DNA from: JASBSR01 sp963847575 | GTDB taxonomy: Bacteria; Pseudomonadota; Gammaproteobacteria; SZUA-229 | Assembly (NCBI GenBank): GCA_963847575.1 | Contig: CAWKAL010000105.1 | Span: forward strand, 1-13,084 | Length of the DNA stretch: 13,084 nucleotides | Direction of reading: 5' to 3' | Shown: in pieces, positions 4,800 through 12,789 of the stretch | Layout of the letters: every line of letters starts with the position of its first letter | Position numbering within the stretch: position 1 is the first letter of the stretch | The notes under the pieces: generated by a model | The model's database searches: none | Told to the model about the DNA's origin: nothing | Seen by the model: the letters and a program-made list of their open reading frames with translations, nothing else | Made by a program: the position numbers and the translations under genes

Positions 4800-5804
4800 T
4801 TACTGTATTTGTTTGGACTTACGTAAAAGTCCATCTGATAATTTCATGCCGCTCGCATCCAGCAGTGCTGAGTTTGTCCATATATCCCATTTGCGGTTTG
4901 GAACAATAGCGATCCTGGCAATATCTACACCGTCGAGAATGCTTAAAGCAGCCATTGCGGCAAGCTCACCCTGTTCTTCTGCGATCTTGGTGAAGCCTAG
5001 CATGCTATAAGGCATCATCCATTCATGACTGGTAACACTTAGTTTCTGGCTTACGGATATTATTTCACCAATGATGTAGCTCTCGTCCCATTCGGGGATG
5101 CCTGCATTGCTTCCGACGATAATAAAGTCATATAACTGTGCTTTATTATAAGCTTTAATCCACTGCTCGACTGTGTCAGCAAGAACTGAGTCCATGTGTA
5201 TTGACAATCTTGCGGTGACTTTCTCGAAGCGTTCGAAATTCTTTTTTTCAGTTGTTGTATTAGCGCCAATGTATAGTGCTCTGCGTGCGTGAGGCAGCAG
5301 GTCTTGTACTTTTTCAAGGAGCGGAGTAAGCGGGGCAACTTCAATGATGCCGGTAACATTGCTATAGGGAAAGCCATATTCTTCGGCAGTCCAGTTGACG
5401 CCGCAAAATACAAAAGGAGTTTCTGCATTTTTATAATATTTCTGGATAATATATTTGGCTGCATTATCATCAGCGGTAATGACGACATCAGGCAGCCATG
5501 TGTCTATCAGGGATTTTGCTTCCAGTGCTTTAGTCTCGGCATATTCGCGATTTTTATGTCGCTTGGTATCCATGTCAAATTGTTTGATTTCGCACTTGTC
5601 TCCAAGCGTTGAGCGCACGCCTCGCTCGACACCGTCTGACCAGGCATAGCCCTGATGGTAGGATGAGATAAACAGACATTTGCCAGCAACAACCGGTTGT
5701 GATGCCAGGCAGGTCAGTCCAATGAACAACAGGGCGTTTACAATCCAGCTGAATTTCGATTGAAGCTGCTCGGCAATCCCCCGGGTTCTCATTGATAAAT
5801 ACAT
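4800..5804 (-). CDS. Periplasmic substrate-binding protein (ABC_sub_bind-like)
   Basis: This is a 334-residue protein with an N-terminal signal sequence: basic residues at 7 and 9 and K17, a hydrophobic core at about 19-36, and likely cleavage after VVA at 40. The mature part has the type I periplasmic-binding-protein look of the ABC_sub_bind family (PF04392): LFISSYHQGYAWSDGVERGV, then DVVITADDNAAKYIIQKYY, TPFVFCGVNW, SNVTGIIE and ALYIGANT. No permease or ATPase gene is next to it; the neighbours are a CHASE hybrid kinase and, 250 bp upstream, a response regulator. That context suggests a sensory rather than transport role, feeding ligand information to the kinase (inference). Start 5804 has only a weak Shine-Dalgarno sequence; ATG 5792 would also keep the signal peptide. 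Confidence 0.85.
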   Translation of the reverse strand: MYLSMRTRGIAEQLQSKFSWIVNALLFIGLTCLASQPVVAGKCLFISSYHQGYAWSDGVERGVRSTLGDKCEIKQFDMDTKRHKNREYAETKALEAKSLIDTWLPDVVITADDNAAKYIIQKYYKNAETPFVFCGVNWTAEEYGFPYSNVTGIIEVAPLTPLLEKVQDLLPHARRALYIGANTTTEKKNFERFEKVTARLSIHMDSVLADTVEQWIKAYNKAQLYDFIIVGSNAGIPEWDESYIIGEIISVSQKLSVTSHEWMMPYSMLGFTKIAEEQGELAAMAALSILDGVDIARIAIVPNRKWDIWTNSALLDASGMKLSDGLLRKSKQIQ

Positions 5805-5972
5805 TTAAATCTCGTTATATGTAAGAGGATCCTTCTCAGTTGTTATTAGTTATATTCCTGTTCTGTTGATGTTATTGCTTGCATTGAGTGGATCAATAGA
5901 TCGCCAATATAATGTATATGTCGACATCATGCTACAAAACATGAGCATAATTCCCGCTATATCGTTGATCTG

Positions 5973-5992
5973 GCCCGGTGACTAATCCGGGC
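5973..5992 (-). other. GC hairpin between response regulator and binding-protein genes
   Basis: GCCCGG (5973-5978) pairs with CCGGGC (5987-5992) around an 8-nt loop, 63 bp past the response-regulator stop. No T-run follows on either strand, so it could be an attenuating or RNA-protecting hairpin rather than a full terminator. The rest of the 250-bp gap is AT-rich, with no gene that I can see. Confidence 0.35.
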
Positions 5993-6055
5993 GAGAGGGT
6001 GGGGGTCCGGCGTGTGTCAATATTAACAAGAATAAGACTCATTCACAGGGCAACA

Positions 6056-6775
6056 TTACGAGGGATCAACAAACTCAACAGTCGCTGCCAGCTGGTATCC
6101 CTTGTTCCTGACCGTTCTGATCAGCGCAGGTGTGTCAGGGTTGGTTTCGAGTTTTTTACGTAATTTGGATATCGCCATATCTGCAGAACGATCAAGCGGT
6201 GTCCATTTACGACCTGAAATAATACTCAGGATGCGATCACGACTGATTGCCACATAGGGCTTGTTGACCATGGCGGCGAGCAACTGGTATTCACTACTGG
6301 TAATCTCGATCTGGACGCCTTCAGGGGAGGAGAGTGTCTGATCCAGCAGATTAAATTTCCAGCCTGCGAATACTGCCTGCGATTTCTTTTTGTGTTGATT
6401 GTGCGTGGTTGTTGAGCGCCTTAACACTGAATGAATCCTGGCGAGTAATTCCTTCTCTTCGAATGGTTTGGTGATGTAATCATCGGCACCGATTTCAAGT
6501 CCGTTGACCTTGTCGCTGATATCGGCTTTCGCACTCAGGAAAATAAACGGGATGTCAGATGTATTTCGTATTTCCTGAGCAAGTGTTAGTCCGTCTTTAC
6601 CAGGGAGCATAATGTCCAGCAGGATCAGGTCATAGGATTCCTGTTGTAGCTGGCTGTTCATCATGTCGCCATTTGTGACACTGGCGGTCTCATAACCGCC
6701 CTGTTCAAGATACCGAGTCAGCAATCGACCAAGACGTTGGTCGTCGTCGACAATCAGGATTTTTTGTTTCTGCAT
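6056..6775 (-). CDS. OmpR-family response regulator
   Basis: This is a 239-residue two-component response regulator. The receiver domain (about 4-118) has the acidic pocket D10-D12 in ILIVDDDQRLG, phospho-acceptor D54 in LILLDIMLPGKDG, S81 and K103 in YITKPFEEKELLARI. A linker with HNQHKKK leads to a C-terminal winged-helix DNA-binding domain (about 136-232) ending in the typical IRTVRNKGYQL. I choose ATG 6775 because the product then begins MQKQKILIVDDD as family members do. A GTG at 6847 would add 24 residues with no match to the family. It is first in the minus-strand series with the binding protein and the hybrid kinase and is their likely output, though direct phosphotransfer cannot be shown from sequence. 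It is divergent from the stator operon. Confidence 0.92.
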   Translation of the reverse strand: MQKQKILIVDDDQRLGRLLTRYLEQGGYETASVTNGDMMNSQLQQESYDLILLDIMLPGKDGLTLAQEIRNTSDIPFIFLSAKADISDKVNGLEIGADDYITKPFEEKELLARIHSVLRRSTTTHNQHKKKSQAVFAGWKFNLLDQTLSSPEGVQIEITSSEYQLLAAMVNKPYVAISRDRILSIISGRKWTPLDRSADMAISKLRKKLETNPDTPALIRTVRNKGYQLAATVEFVDPS

Positions 6776-6873
6776 ATTCTGTTTTACTAATATAGTGACA
6801 ATCTGGAGAAAGCTGCTTTGTGTATCGACACGTGCCTGAAAAGTCACTGCAACTACCTGTTAAATATAGCAGC

Positions 6874-6902
6874 TATTTATCAAAAATATATATCATAATC
6901 AA
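6874..6902 (-). promoter_or_regulatory. Possible sigma-70 promoter for the response regulator
   Basis: On the minus strand TTGATT (complement of 6897-6902) and TAAATA (complement of 6874-6879) are spaced by 17 nt, in a very AT-rich stretch. Transcription would begin near 6867, about 90 nt before the chosen ATG. Confidence 0.4.
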
Positions 6903-7103
6903 TGTTTTGCAGATTAATTGATTTTAACTATGCCTGGTAAATAGTAACACTATATCTCGGCTGAAATCGACTGAATTTGAACATAGATCCCCGAATATTG
7001 CTGTAGACAATTGTGCCATTTTCTCTGGCAGATAGCGTGAAGCTTGCTTGAATTGTAGCGTTCAGGCTGGGGCAGATGATATCCCTGTGGTGCTTACCAG
7101 TCC

Positions 7104-7130
7104 TAAAGCCGTGTCCTTTCTGGCCGATAT
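7104..7130 (+). promoter_or_regulatory. Sigma-28 (FliA) flagellar promoter of pomA
   Basis: TAAAGCCG (7104-7111), an 11-nt spacer, then GCCGATAT (7123-7130) fits the enteric FliA consensus TAAAGTTT-N11-GCCGATAA with exact spacing. It matches five of eight -35 positions and seven of eight -10 positions. It lies 78 bp before the pomA start. Late-class flagellar control of stator genes is well established. Between 6903 and 7103 I see no gene. Confidence 0.8.
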
Positions 7131-7208
7131 CTAAGGGTGTGCCGATAGACAAGTTGCTGTCGGTAAACCACTGATTCGGGCAAATACTCACTAACAGGCG
7201 GGACTGAA

Positions 7209-7979
7209 ATGGATCTGGCTACACTCATCGGCGTTATCGGGGCAATGGGCGCTATTATGGCGGCAATTATGATGGGTGGCGAAATGTCGATGTTCGTCAA
7301 CGGGCCCAGCATCATGATTGTTATCGGCGGAACATTTGCAGTGACGCTGATGAAGTTCCCGCTGTCCCATATGCTGGGTGCTTTCGGCATTGCCCTCAAG
7401 GCGTTTGTTTATAAATCGACGCAACCCAGTGCGATCATCGAACAGAGCATCGAGCTCGCCAATGTTGCTCGAAAAGAAGGCTTGCTCGGGCTGGAAAATG
7501 TTGCGGTGGAAAATGAGTTTCTCAAACATGGGATACAGCTGGTGGTGGATGGTAATGCGCCCGAGCTGGTACACAAAATTTTGTCGAAAAATATCAGCCT
7601 GTCGATCGAGCGCAACGAAACCGGCCTGAACATATTCAAGGCCATCGGCGACGTGGCACCCGCGATGGGCATGATTGGTACCCTGATCGGCCTGGTACAG
7701 ATGATGTCGAACATGAGTGATCCTAAATCCATTGGCCCGGCCATGGCGGTCGCCCTGCTGACCACCTTGTATGGCGCGGTCATCGCAAACACGATTGCAT
7801 TACCCATTGCTGACAAGCTTGCACATCGCAGTAATGAAGAGCGTCTTAACAAGTCGATGATCCTGGAAAGTATCAGTGCCATCCAGGAAGGGCTGAATCC
7901 ACGCATGATCGAAGGGCTATTGAATGCCTATTTACCCGCCGCCAAAAAATCAGCCGACGTGGCAGAGAAGGCGGCCTAG
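7209..7979 (+). CDS. pomA: Flagellar stator protein PomA/MotA
   Basis: This is a 256-residue inner-membrane stator subunit that, with PomB, forms the ion channel driving flagellar rotation. Four membrane segments are visible at about 3-22, 33-52, 148-168 and 181-203. A large cytoplasmic loop carries the charged residues that contact the rotor protein FliG (R88 and E90 in NVARKEGLLGLE). Conserved prolines lie in GDVAPAMGMIGTLIGLVQMM (P151) and in the TIALPIADKL region. The N-terminus MDLATLIGVIGAMGAI and overall length fit the sodium-type PomA family better than enteric MotA (295 residues). Ion type is an inference. It is preceded by a sigma-28 promoter and followed after 35 bp by pomB. The ribosome-binding site is weak. 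Confidence 0.95.
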   Translation: MDLATLIGVIGAMGAIMAAIMMGGEMSMFVNGPSIMIVIGGTFAVTLMKFPLSHMLGAFGIALKAFVYKSTQPSAIIEQSIELANVARKEGLLGLENVAVENEFLKHGIQLVVDGNAPELVHKILSKNISLSIERNETGLNIFKAIGDVAPAMGMIGTLIGLVQMMSNMSDPKSIGPAMAVALLTTLYGAVIANTIALPIADKLAHRSNEERLNKSMILESISAIQEGLNPRMIEGLLNAYLPAAKKSADVAEKAA

Positions 7980-8014
7980 TGATACATGGCTATGCGTGAA
8001 CAGGAATTATTGAA

Positions 8015-8992
8015 ATGAACGAAGATTGTAACTGTCCTGCAAGTATGCCGGCATGGGTAATGACCTTTGCCGACCTGATGTCATTGTTGCTCGCATTCTT
8101 CGTACTATTATTCTCCTTCTCAGAGATGGACAAAAACGTATACAAGGAGCTGGCAGGCTCGTTGAAAGATGCCTTTGGCGTGCAGCGTGACATCAAAGTC
8201 AAAGATCCGCCCAAGGGTATCAACATCATCGCGCGCGAATTCAGCCCGGGTATTCCGTCGCCAACACCTTTCAACGAGGTCAGGCAGTCCACTACGGATG
8301 ATTATAAATTGCACCCGGTGTTTACTGATCCGTCAGAGCAGGGCCAGGAAAGCAGTGAAACCAGGAATGTGCCTGAAGAACTCACCCAGGATGAACTGGA
8401 CCTGCTGGATCGAATCAAGAAAGAAAGTGAGGAAATTCGTGTGGCGCTAGGCGAGGAAATCAATGATGGACTTGTTGAGATGGAAGTCAAAGAGAAGCAA
8501 ATTATTTTGCGTATACGCGAAAAGGGTTCGTTCCCGTCCGGCAGCGCAAAAATTATTGAGCCATTCAAAAATATCACCCGCAAAGTCAGTGAAGTATTCA
8601 GCGAGTTTGATGGCACGATAATCGTATCAGGTCATACTGATAATATACCGATACATACTGACAGATTTCGTTCGAACTGGGAGCTGTCTGCGTCACGTGC
8701 TGTCAGTGTTATCCATGTGCTGTCAAAAGACAATGTATTAAGGAACAAGCATTTTCAGCTGGCGGCCTTTGCAGAAACGCAGCCCGTTGATTCGAACGAT
8801 ACCTGGCTTGGACGCACAAAAAACAGGCGTGTTGAAATTACCTTGTCCTATGAAAAACCACATATGGCTAACAAGCAGTCAAAGATAAATAAATCAGCTA
8901 CTGGAACAACGCAACCTGTGGTTGTAAATCGGCAAGACGGACAACAGAGCAAGTCAAATATCAGAAGTATTAAGGCGGAGAAGGTACTATGA
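8015..8992 (+). CDS. pomB: Flagellar stator protein PomB/MotB
   Basis: This is a 325-residue partner of PomA that anchors the stator to peptidoglycan. The cysteine-containing N-terminus (MNEDCNCPASMPAWVMTFAD) resembles PomB. A single membrane helix at about 14-36 holds the ion-binding aspartate D20 in TFADLMSLL. The plug region follows (about 40-58, SEMDKNVYKELAGSLKDAF). An acidic periplasmic linker (about 105-150) leads to an OmpA-type peptidoglycan-binding domain with SGHTDN (205-210), NWELSASRA (221-229) and GRTKNRRVEI (266-275). After that domain comes a basic, Q/S/K-rich tail of about 45 residues. The stop overlaps the next gene's start (ATGA at 8989-8992), which indicates translational coupling to the PilZ gene. 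Confidence 0.95.
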   Translation: MNEDCNCPASMPAWVMTFADLMSLLLAFFVLLFSFSEMDKNVYKELAGSLKDAFGVQRDIKVKDPPKGINIIAREFSPGIPSPTPFNEVRQSTTDDYKLHPVFTDPSEQGQESSETRNVPEELTQDELDLLDRIKKESEEIRVALGEEINDGLVEMEVKEKQIILRIREKGSFPSGSAKIIEPFKNITRKVSEVFSEFDGTIIVSGHTDNIPIHTDRFRSNWELSASRAVSVIHVLSKDNVLRNKHFQLAAFAETQPVDSNDTWLGRTKNRRVEITLSYEKPHMANKQSKINKSATGTTQPVVVNRQDGQQSKSNIRSIKAEKVL

Positions 8993-9588
8993 AGTCTGCA
9001 CCTGAAAATTCTGCACTCGAGCAGCGCGAGTATTTCCGTATCGACGACACGGCGATAGTTCAATATCGCATTATTTCTGAAGACGAGTATCAGCAGCTGG
9101 CTGTCATTGGTAATGATATTCCTGACAAGCTGACTTTGAAAGCAAAATTTGACTACATGAGTCGCCAGCTCCAGCCCTTACACCGAACCATTACTTCAAG
9201 TCATCCTGATATTGCACAATTTCTTTCAATACTTGACCAGAAATTGAACATGCTTACCGAGCAGATGATTAAAGATGAAATAGGTGAAGTGGATCACCGC
9301 CCACAGGTCGTAAATATTGGCGCGGGTGGTATGTCTTTTTCTGCAGAATCACCGCTCATGACGGGCGCATTGCTGGAGCTCAGGCTGGTGCTACTGCCGG
9401 AGATGACAGGTGTATCCACCTATGCGAACGTCGTGTCATGTGTGCGTAATAAAGCGGCTGATTCTGCAGAGGATGAATACCAGGTTGCGGTTCACTTTGA
9501 AAATATGAGTGACGAAGTCAGAGATATTATCAGTCGCCATGTGCTCACCAAGGAGCAATCAATGCTCAGAAAACAGAAACAGGACTAG
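8989..9588 (+). CDS. PilZ-domain protein, likely c-di-GMP effector coupled to stator
   Basis: This is a 199-residue cytoplasmic protein. Near the N-terminus REYFR (13-17) fits the RxxxR arm of PilZ domains. The second motif appears as NIGAGG (109-114), where the usual D/NxSxxG serine is glycine. Later strands include LELRLVLLPEMTGVSTYANVVSCVR and YQVAVHFENMSDEVRDIISRHV. About 90 residues separate the two motifs, far more than in a compact PilZ domain; this segment (about 35-100) looks helical and could mediate oligomers, as in the tPilZ type (XC_6012) where long helices form a tetramer. The start overlaps the pomB stop, with AAGG four bases before ATG. It probably modulates stator function or flagellar braking by c-di-GMP (inference from context; YcgR is the known precedent). 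The missing serine leaves ligand binding uncertain. Confidence 0.85.
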   Translation: MKSAPENSALEQREYFRIDDTAIVQYRIISEDEYQQLAVIGNDIPDKLTLKAKFDYMSRQLQPLHRTITSSHPDIAQFLSILDQKLNMLTEQMIKDEIGEVDHRPQVVNIGAGGMSFSAESPLMTGALLELRLVLLPEMTGVSTYANVVSCVRNKAADSAEDEYQVAVHFENMSDEVRDIISRHVLTKEQSMLRKQKQD

Positions 9589-9602
9589 CGTGTTTGAAAA
9601 CA

Positions 9603-9638
9603 GGCCACGTTGTTGTATTGCAATGCAACAACGTGGCC
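9603..9638 (-). terminator. Long hairpin between convergent genes
   Basis: GGCCACGTTGTTG (9603-9615) pairs perfectly with CAACAACGTGGCC (9626-9638); the loop contains a further ATTGCAAT palindrome. It sits between the PilZ gene (plus) and the AAA+ activator (minus). On the minus strand TGTTTTC follows the stem. No T-run follows on the plus strand. A bidirectional terminator is likely. Confidence 0.75.
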
Positions 9639-9645
9639 ATGGCCA

Positions 9646-10740
9646 TCACGCCGGAGTAGAGTTGCGATCAATATGATACTTGCGCATTTTCTCGGCAAGT
9701 GTAGTGCGTTGTAAACCGAGTGACTTGGCTGCGTGTGCGATAACACCGCCAGAGTTGTTTAGTGCATCAAGGATAATGTTTACCTCGATATTCGATATGT
9801 ATGACTTCAGATCGAACCCATCCAGTGGAAATTGAACATCCTGTGCATTCTTGCAGCGCATGTACGCCTGATCGTCATTCAGGATAGTGTCAGTATTTCG
9901 CTGCGCCTGGCCCGAGCTGTTGTCCATGGCGCTGCCTCGAATTCGCTGCGGTAGATTACGTACCTGAACAAGCCCGCCGGGGTGCTTGATAGCCATGCGT
10001 TCAATCTGGTTGGCCAGTTCGCGAACATTACCCGGCCACTCATAACATGACATAGCCTGCATTGCTTCGGGAGAAAATCTGACTGTGCTGTGTTTGGTGT
10101 GCTCGAGTCGTGCCACCAGTTCGTTTACCAGTAATGACAGGTCTTCGATCCTGTCGCGCAATGCCGGCAGACGAATTGGGAATACATCCAGACGAAAATA
10201 GAGGTCTTCACGAAATTTCCCCAGCTTGACCATTTCTTCCAGGTTGCGATTGGTGGCGGCGATGATCCTGACATCGGCCTGTATGCTAGCAGTGCCGCCG
10301 ACGCGTTCAAATACACGCTCTTCAAGAACGCGTAACAATTTGACTTGCATGGCCATTGTCATTTCGCCAATTTCATCCAGAAACAGGGTGCCGCCTTCAG
10401 CCATGGCGAATCGTCCCTGGCGAGCTGTGATAGCGCCAGTGAATGCGCCTTTCTCATGTCCAAATAGTTCGGATTCGAGCAGGTCATGGGGTATGGCGCC
10501 GCAGTTTACCGGCACAAATGCTTCATTTCGGCGTTTCGAGTGATAGTGGACATTGCGCGCTACCACTTCTTTGCCTGTGCCTGATTCACCCAGGATTAGA
10601 ACATTGGCATCGCTGTTGGCAACTTGTTCAATTTCTCGTCGCACCGCGAGCATCGACGGACTTTTGCCGACAAGGCTGCGGAATAGGATTTTGGCGGCAT
10701 TCGTCTGGCGCGATTCTTTTGGCTGTCTGGTATTCATCAT
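9646..10740 (-). CDS. FleQ/FlrA-type sigma-54 AAA+ activator lacking receiver domain
   Basis: This is a 364-residue sigma-54-dependent activator. In the longer open frame (start 10887; subtract 49 for this start) it has Walker A GESGTGKE (100-107), the sigma-54-contacting GAFTGA (147-152), Walker B GGTLFLDEIG (165-174), EWPGNVRELANQIER (283-297) and a Fis-type HTH (about 370-405) ending LQRTTLAEKMRKYHI. The segment LFRSLVG (68-74) before the AAA+ domain is the FleQ LFRS motif implicated in c-di-GMP binding. FleQ and FlrA normally carry an N-terminal receiver-like domain of about 130 residues; here only about 17 residues precede LFRS. I choose ATG 10740 because GAGG lies 5 nt upstream; ATGs 10743 and 10737 are equally possible. 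It is convergent with the stator-PilZ operon. It is probably a regulator of flagellar or exopolysaccharide genes (inference). Confidence 0.88.
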   Translation of the reverse strand: MMNTRQPKESRQTNAAKILFRSLVGKSPSMLAVRREIEQVANSDANVLILGESGTGKEVVARNVHYHSKRRNEAFVPVNCGAIPHDLLESELFGHEKGAFTGAITARQGRFAMAEGGTLFLDEIGEMTMAMQVKLLRVLEERVFERVGGTASIQADVRIIAATNRNLEEMVKLGKFREDLYFRLDVFPIRLPALRDRIEDLSLLVNELVARLEHTKHSTVRFSPEAMQAMSCYEWPGNVRELANQIERMAIKHPGGLVQVRNLPQRIRGSAMDNSSGQAQRNTDTILNDDQAYMRCKNAQDVQFPLDGFDLKSYISNIEVNIILDALNNSGGVIAHAAKSLGLQRTTLAEKMRKYHIDRNSTPA

Positions 10741-11041
10741 CATTACCTCGCAGCTATGATGTTTGATTGATTTGAAGCTACCCTGCATGTGTGTTTTAAG
10801 ATATTGTTGTGAACTGCTTTGCTCATTGACATCTACCTGTTGCGTTGTGTCATTAGTTTGTAGTGTTAAATTTAGTACGCAGGACAAAAAATTGGCGTAG
10901 CTAACGCAGGTATTATGTAAAGATATGTAATATTGGCGAACCGGCTCTGTTTATTCGGTGCCAAAAAATGTTAGGCGACTAATAAGGTAAGCAGTTAATA
11001 CACTGGTGGGTAAACGCAGCTGACCAGCGGTTACACGGGTA
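10741..11041. other. Intergenic region between the two minus-strand genes
   Basis: No gene is visible here. The part nearest the activator (10744-10887) is open in its frame but has no family resemblance and no better ribosome-binding site, so I treat it as leader. Near 11010-11034 GTAAACGC and GCGGTTAC form an imperfect hairpin (one mismatch) just past the kinase stop. It could be a weak terminator but lacks a T-run. I found no sigma-54 -24/-12 pair. Confidence 0.4.
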
Positions 11042-12628
11042 CTACAGGATATCCTCGATCTTTGAAATCAGCTCTAGCTTGCCATACGGCTTCTGCAATA
11101 TTTGAAAAATTTGCTCATTGTCGGAGCTGACTTTCATTGCCTGTCTTTCAGAAGCCGTGGTCAGCAGTATTTTGATGCCAGGATAATGCTCACTGGTCCA
11201 GGTGGCGAGGTCACGCCCGTTCATATTGCCAGGCATAAGTATGTCGGTAAACAAAAGGTTGATATTGACGCCTGAAGAGATTATTCCCTGGGCATTATCA
11301 GCGTTATCAGTTTCAATTATTTTCAGTCCAAGTTGTTCAAGGCAGCGTACAGCAAACTGGCGTACCGCTGGTCGATCTTCAACCACGAGCACTGTTTCTG
11401 CATATAATCGGTTCGCTTTGCTATCTGAAATCAGGGTTATTTTTTCGCATTTACCGCCATGCACAGGAAATCGCATTCTGAGTGCTGTGCCTTTGCCGGG
11501 GCTGCTGTCGATTTCGAGTTCTCCCCCCGACTGGCGCATAAAGCCATACACCATACTCAAGCCAAGGCCGGTGCCGTTGTTTTTCGTGGTATAAAACGGT
11601 TCAATTGCGTGCTGGAGTACGCTGGAGCTCATGCCGGTGCCGTTGTCAGCGATCGTCAATAACACCTGCTGGTTACTGGCAATATCACTGTCGCTTGACG
11701 TCTCTGTTGACAGCGTGTCCACTTGTTCGGCATGAATCAGCAGTTCACCGCCATCTGGCATTGCATCACGAGCATTAATCACGACGTTGAGTAATGAGCT
11801 TTCGAACTGAGCCGAGTCAACCAGGATGTCAGGCAAATCCGGGTTGATGTCGATCACCAGGTTTATGTTGTCACCCAGGGTATTTTTGAGTAGCTTGCTG
11901 AAGCTGGTAACCGAGCTGCCTAAATCGACATAGTTTGCGACCAGTGATTTCTTGCGCGAAATAGCAAGCAACTGCCTGGTAAGTTCAACCCCGTCCTGTA
12001 TGGCAGAGCGCGCATCCTCGAGTATTTCCATGGCCTCTCCGCTGATCGTATCTTTCAGCATTTCGTCAAGCAGTTCGAGATTTCCCTTGGCGATGGTCAT
12101 CAGGTTACCGAAATCGTGTGCAACACCACTGGTAAGCTGACCAATGGCTTCCATTTTATTATCATGTACTTCCTGTTCCTGCTTTTTCTGTCGATCAGTT
12201 ATATCCTGGACGGTTCCATTGACTACAGTCAGGTCGATTTCACCGTCAAAGTCGCCTACGCATTGTTCATGCACCCAGCGAATTTCACCATCAGGAAGCT
12301 TGATGCGGTATTCGATACTATGAGTTTCACCGGTGTGGAGTGCGCTATGCCTGAATTGGCTGACGCGTTCATAATCCTCTTCGAAAACGACGGCATAGAA
12401 TTTTTCATCATCTGGCATGAAGCTCGCGGGTTCATATCCAAAAATCCTGAAAACCTCATCAGACCAGATGAGTTCGCCAGTATTGAGTTGTAATCGCCAG
12501 TTGCCGATGCGGCCAATACGTTGTGCCTGCCTGAGCAGATACTCACTGTAATGCAGTCTCTCGGTTAACAGGTAACGCGATAGTATCGACCTCCCGTGTC
12601 CGTCAAACCTTACGGGCTTGCCGGCCAT
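11042..12628 (-). CDS. PAS-domain hybrid histidine kinase, soluble
   Basis: This is a 528-residue cytoplasmic sensor kinase with no membrane segment. In the longer frame that opens with GTG 12727 (subtract 33 for my start) the order is as follows. A PAS domain with PAC-like end (about 62-180: IGRIGNWRLQLNTGELIWSDEVFRIFGYEP to GTVQDITDR). A HisKA domain with H204 in GVAHDFGNLM, where the usual HDFNN has G for N. An ATPase domain with N318 in NVVINARDAMPDGG, ADNGTGM, FYTTK and GTGLGLSMVYG. A receiver with E450-D451, phospho-acceptor D495 in LLFTDILMPG and K546. I choose ATG 12628 because AAGGA lies 6 nt upstream; the 33 extra codons fall in sequence of different character and look non-coding. 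The partner regulator is not evident; the activator 300 bp downstream has no receiver. Confidence 0.9.
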   Translation of the reverse strand: MAGKPVRFDGHGRSILSRYLLTERLHYSEYLLRQAQRIGRIGNWRLQLNTGELIWSDEVFRIFGYEPASFMPDDEKFYAVVFEEDYERVSQFRHSALHTGETHSIEYRIKLPDGEIRWVHEQCVGDFDGEIDLTVVNGTVQDITDRQKKQEQEVHDNKMEAIGQLTSGVAHDFGNLMTIAKGNLELLDEMLKDTISGEAMEILEDARSAIQDGVELTRQLLAISRKKSLVANYVDLGSSVTSFSKLLKNTLGDNINLVIDINPDLPDILVDSAQFESSLLNVVINARDAMPDGGELLIHAEQVDTLSTETSSDSDIASNQQVLLTIADNGTGMSSSVLQHAIEPFYTTKNNGTGLGLSMVYGFMRQSGGELEIDSSPGKGTALRMRFPVHGGKCEKITLISDSKANRLYAETVLVVEDRPAVRQFAVRCLEQLGLKIIETDNADNAQGIISSGVNINLLFTDILMPGNMNGRDLATWTSEHYPGIKILLTTASERQAMKVSSDNEQIFQILQKPYGKLELISKIEDIL

Positions 12629-12789
12629 ATCGATTCCTTGCAGACTGAGCCGAGACAGACTGCCCATCGGGCTCCAACTCGTGGGCAGGGCATTTGACGA
12701 GGCGACCGTCTTGCGTACAGCGTACACATTCGAGGCGAACGCGGAGCCGCTCCCAAGGCCTCCCCTGCCCTAGGTGTCAGGGGGTCAGT

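Noticed and set aside
6776..6847. GTG 6847 as the response-regulator start
   Set aside because: It adds 24 residues before MQKQKILIVDDD that OmpR-family regulators lack, and it would leave only a very short leader from the best promoter candidate.
7409..7906. 165-codon minus-strand open frame inside pomA
   Set aside because: It is antisense to a strongly conserved stator gene with no recognisable protein features.
10958..10963. Sigma-54 promoter (TGGCAC on the minus strand)
   Set aside because: No TTGC-type -12 element lies at the required spacing.
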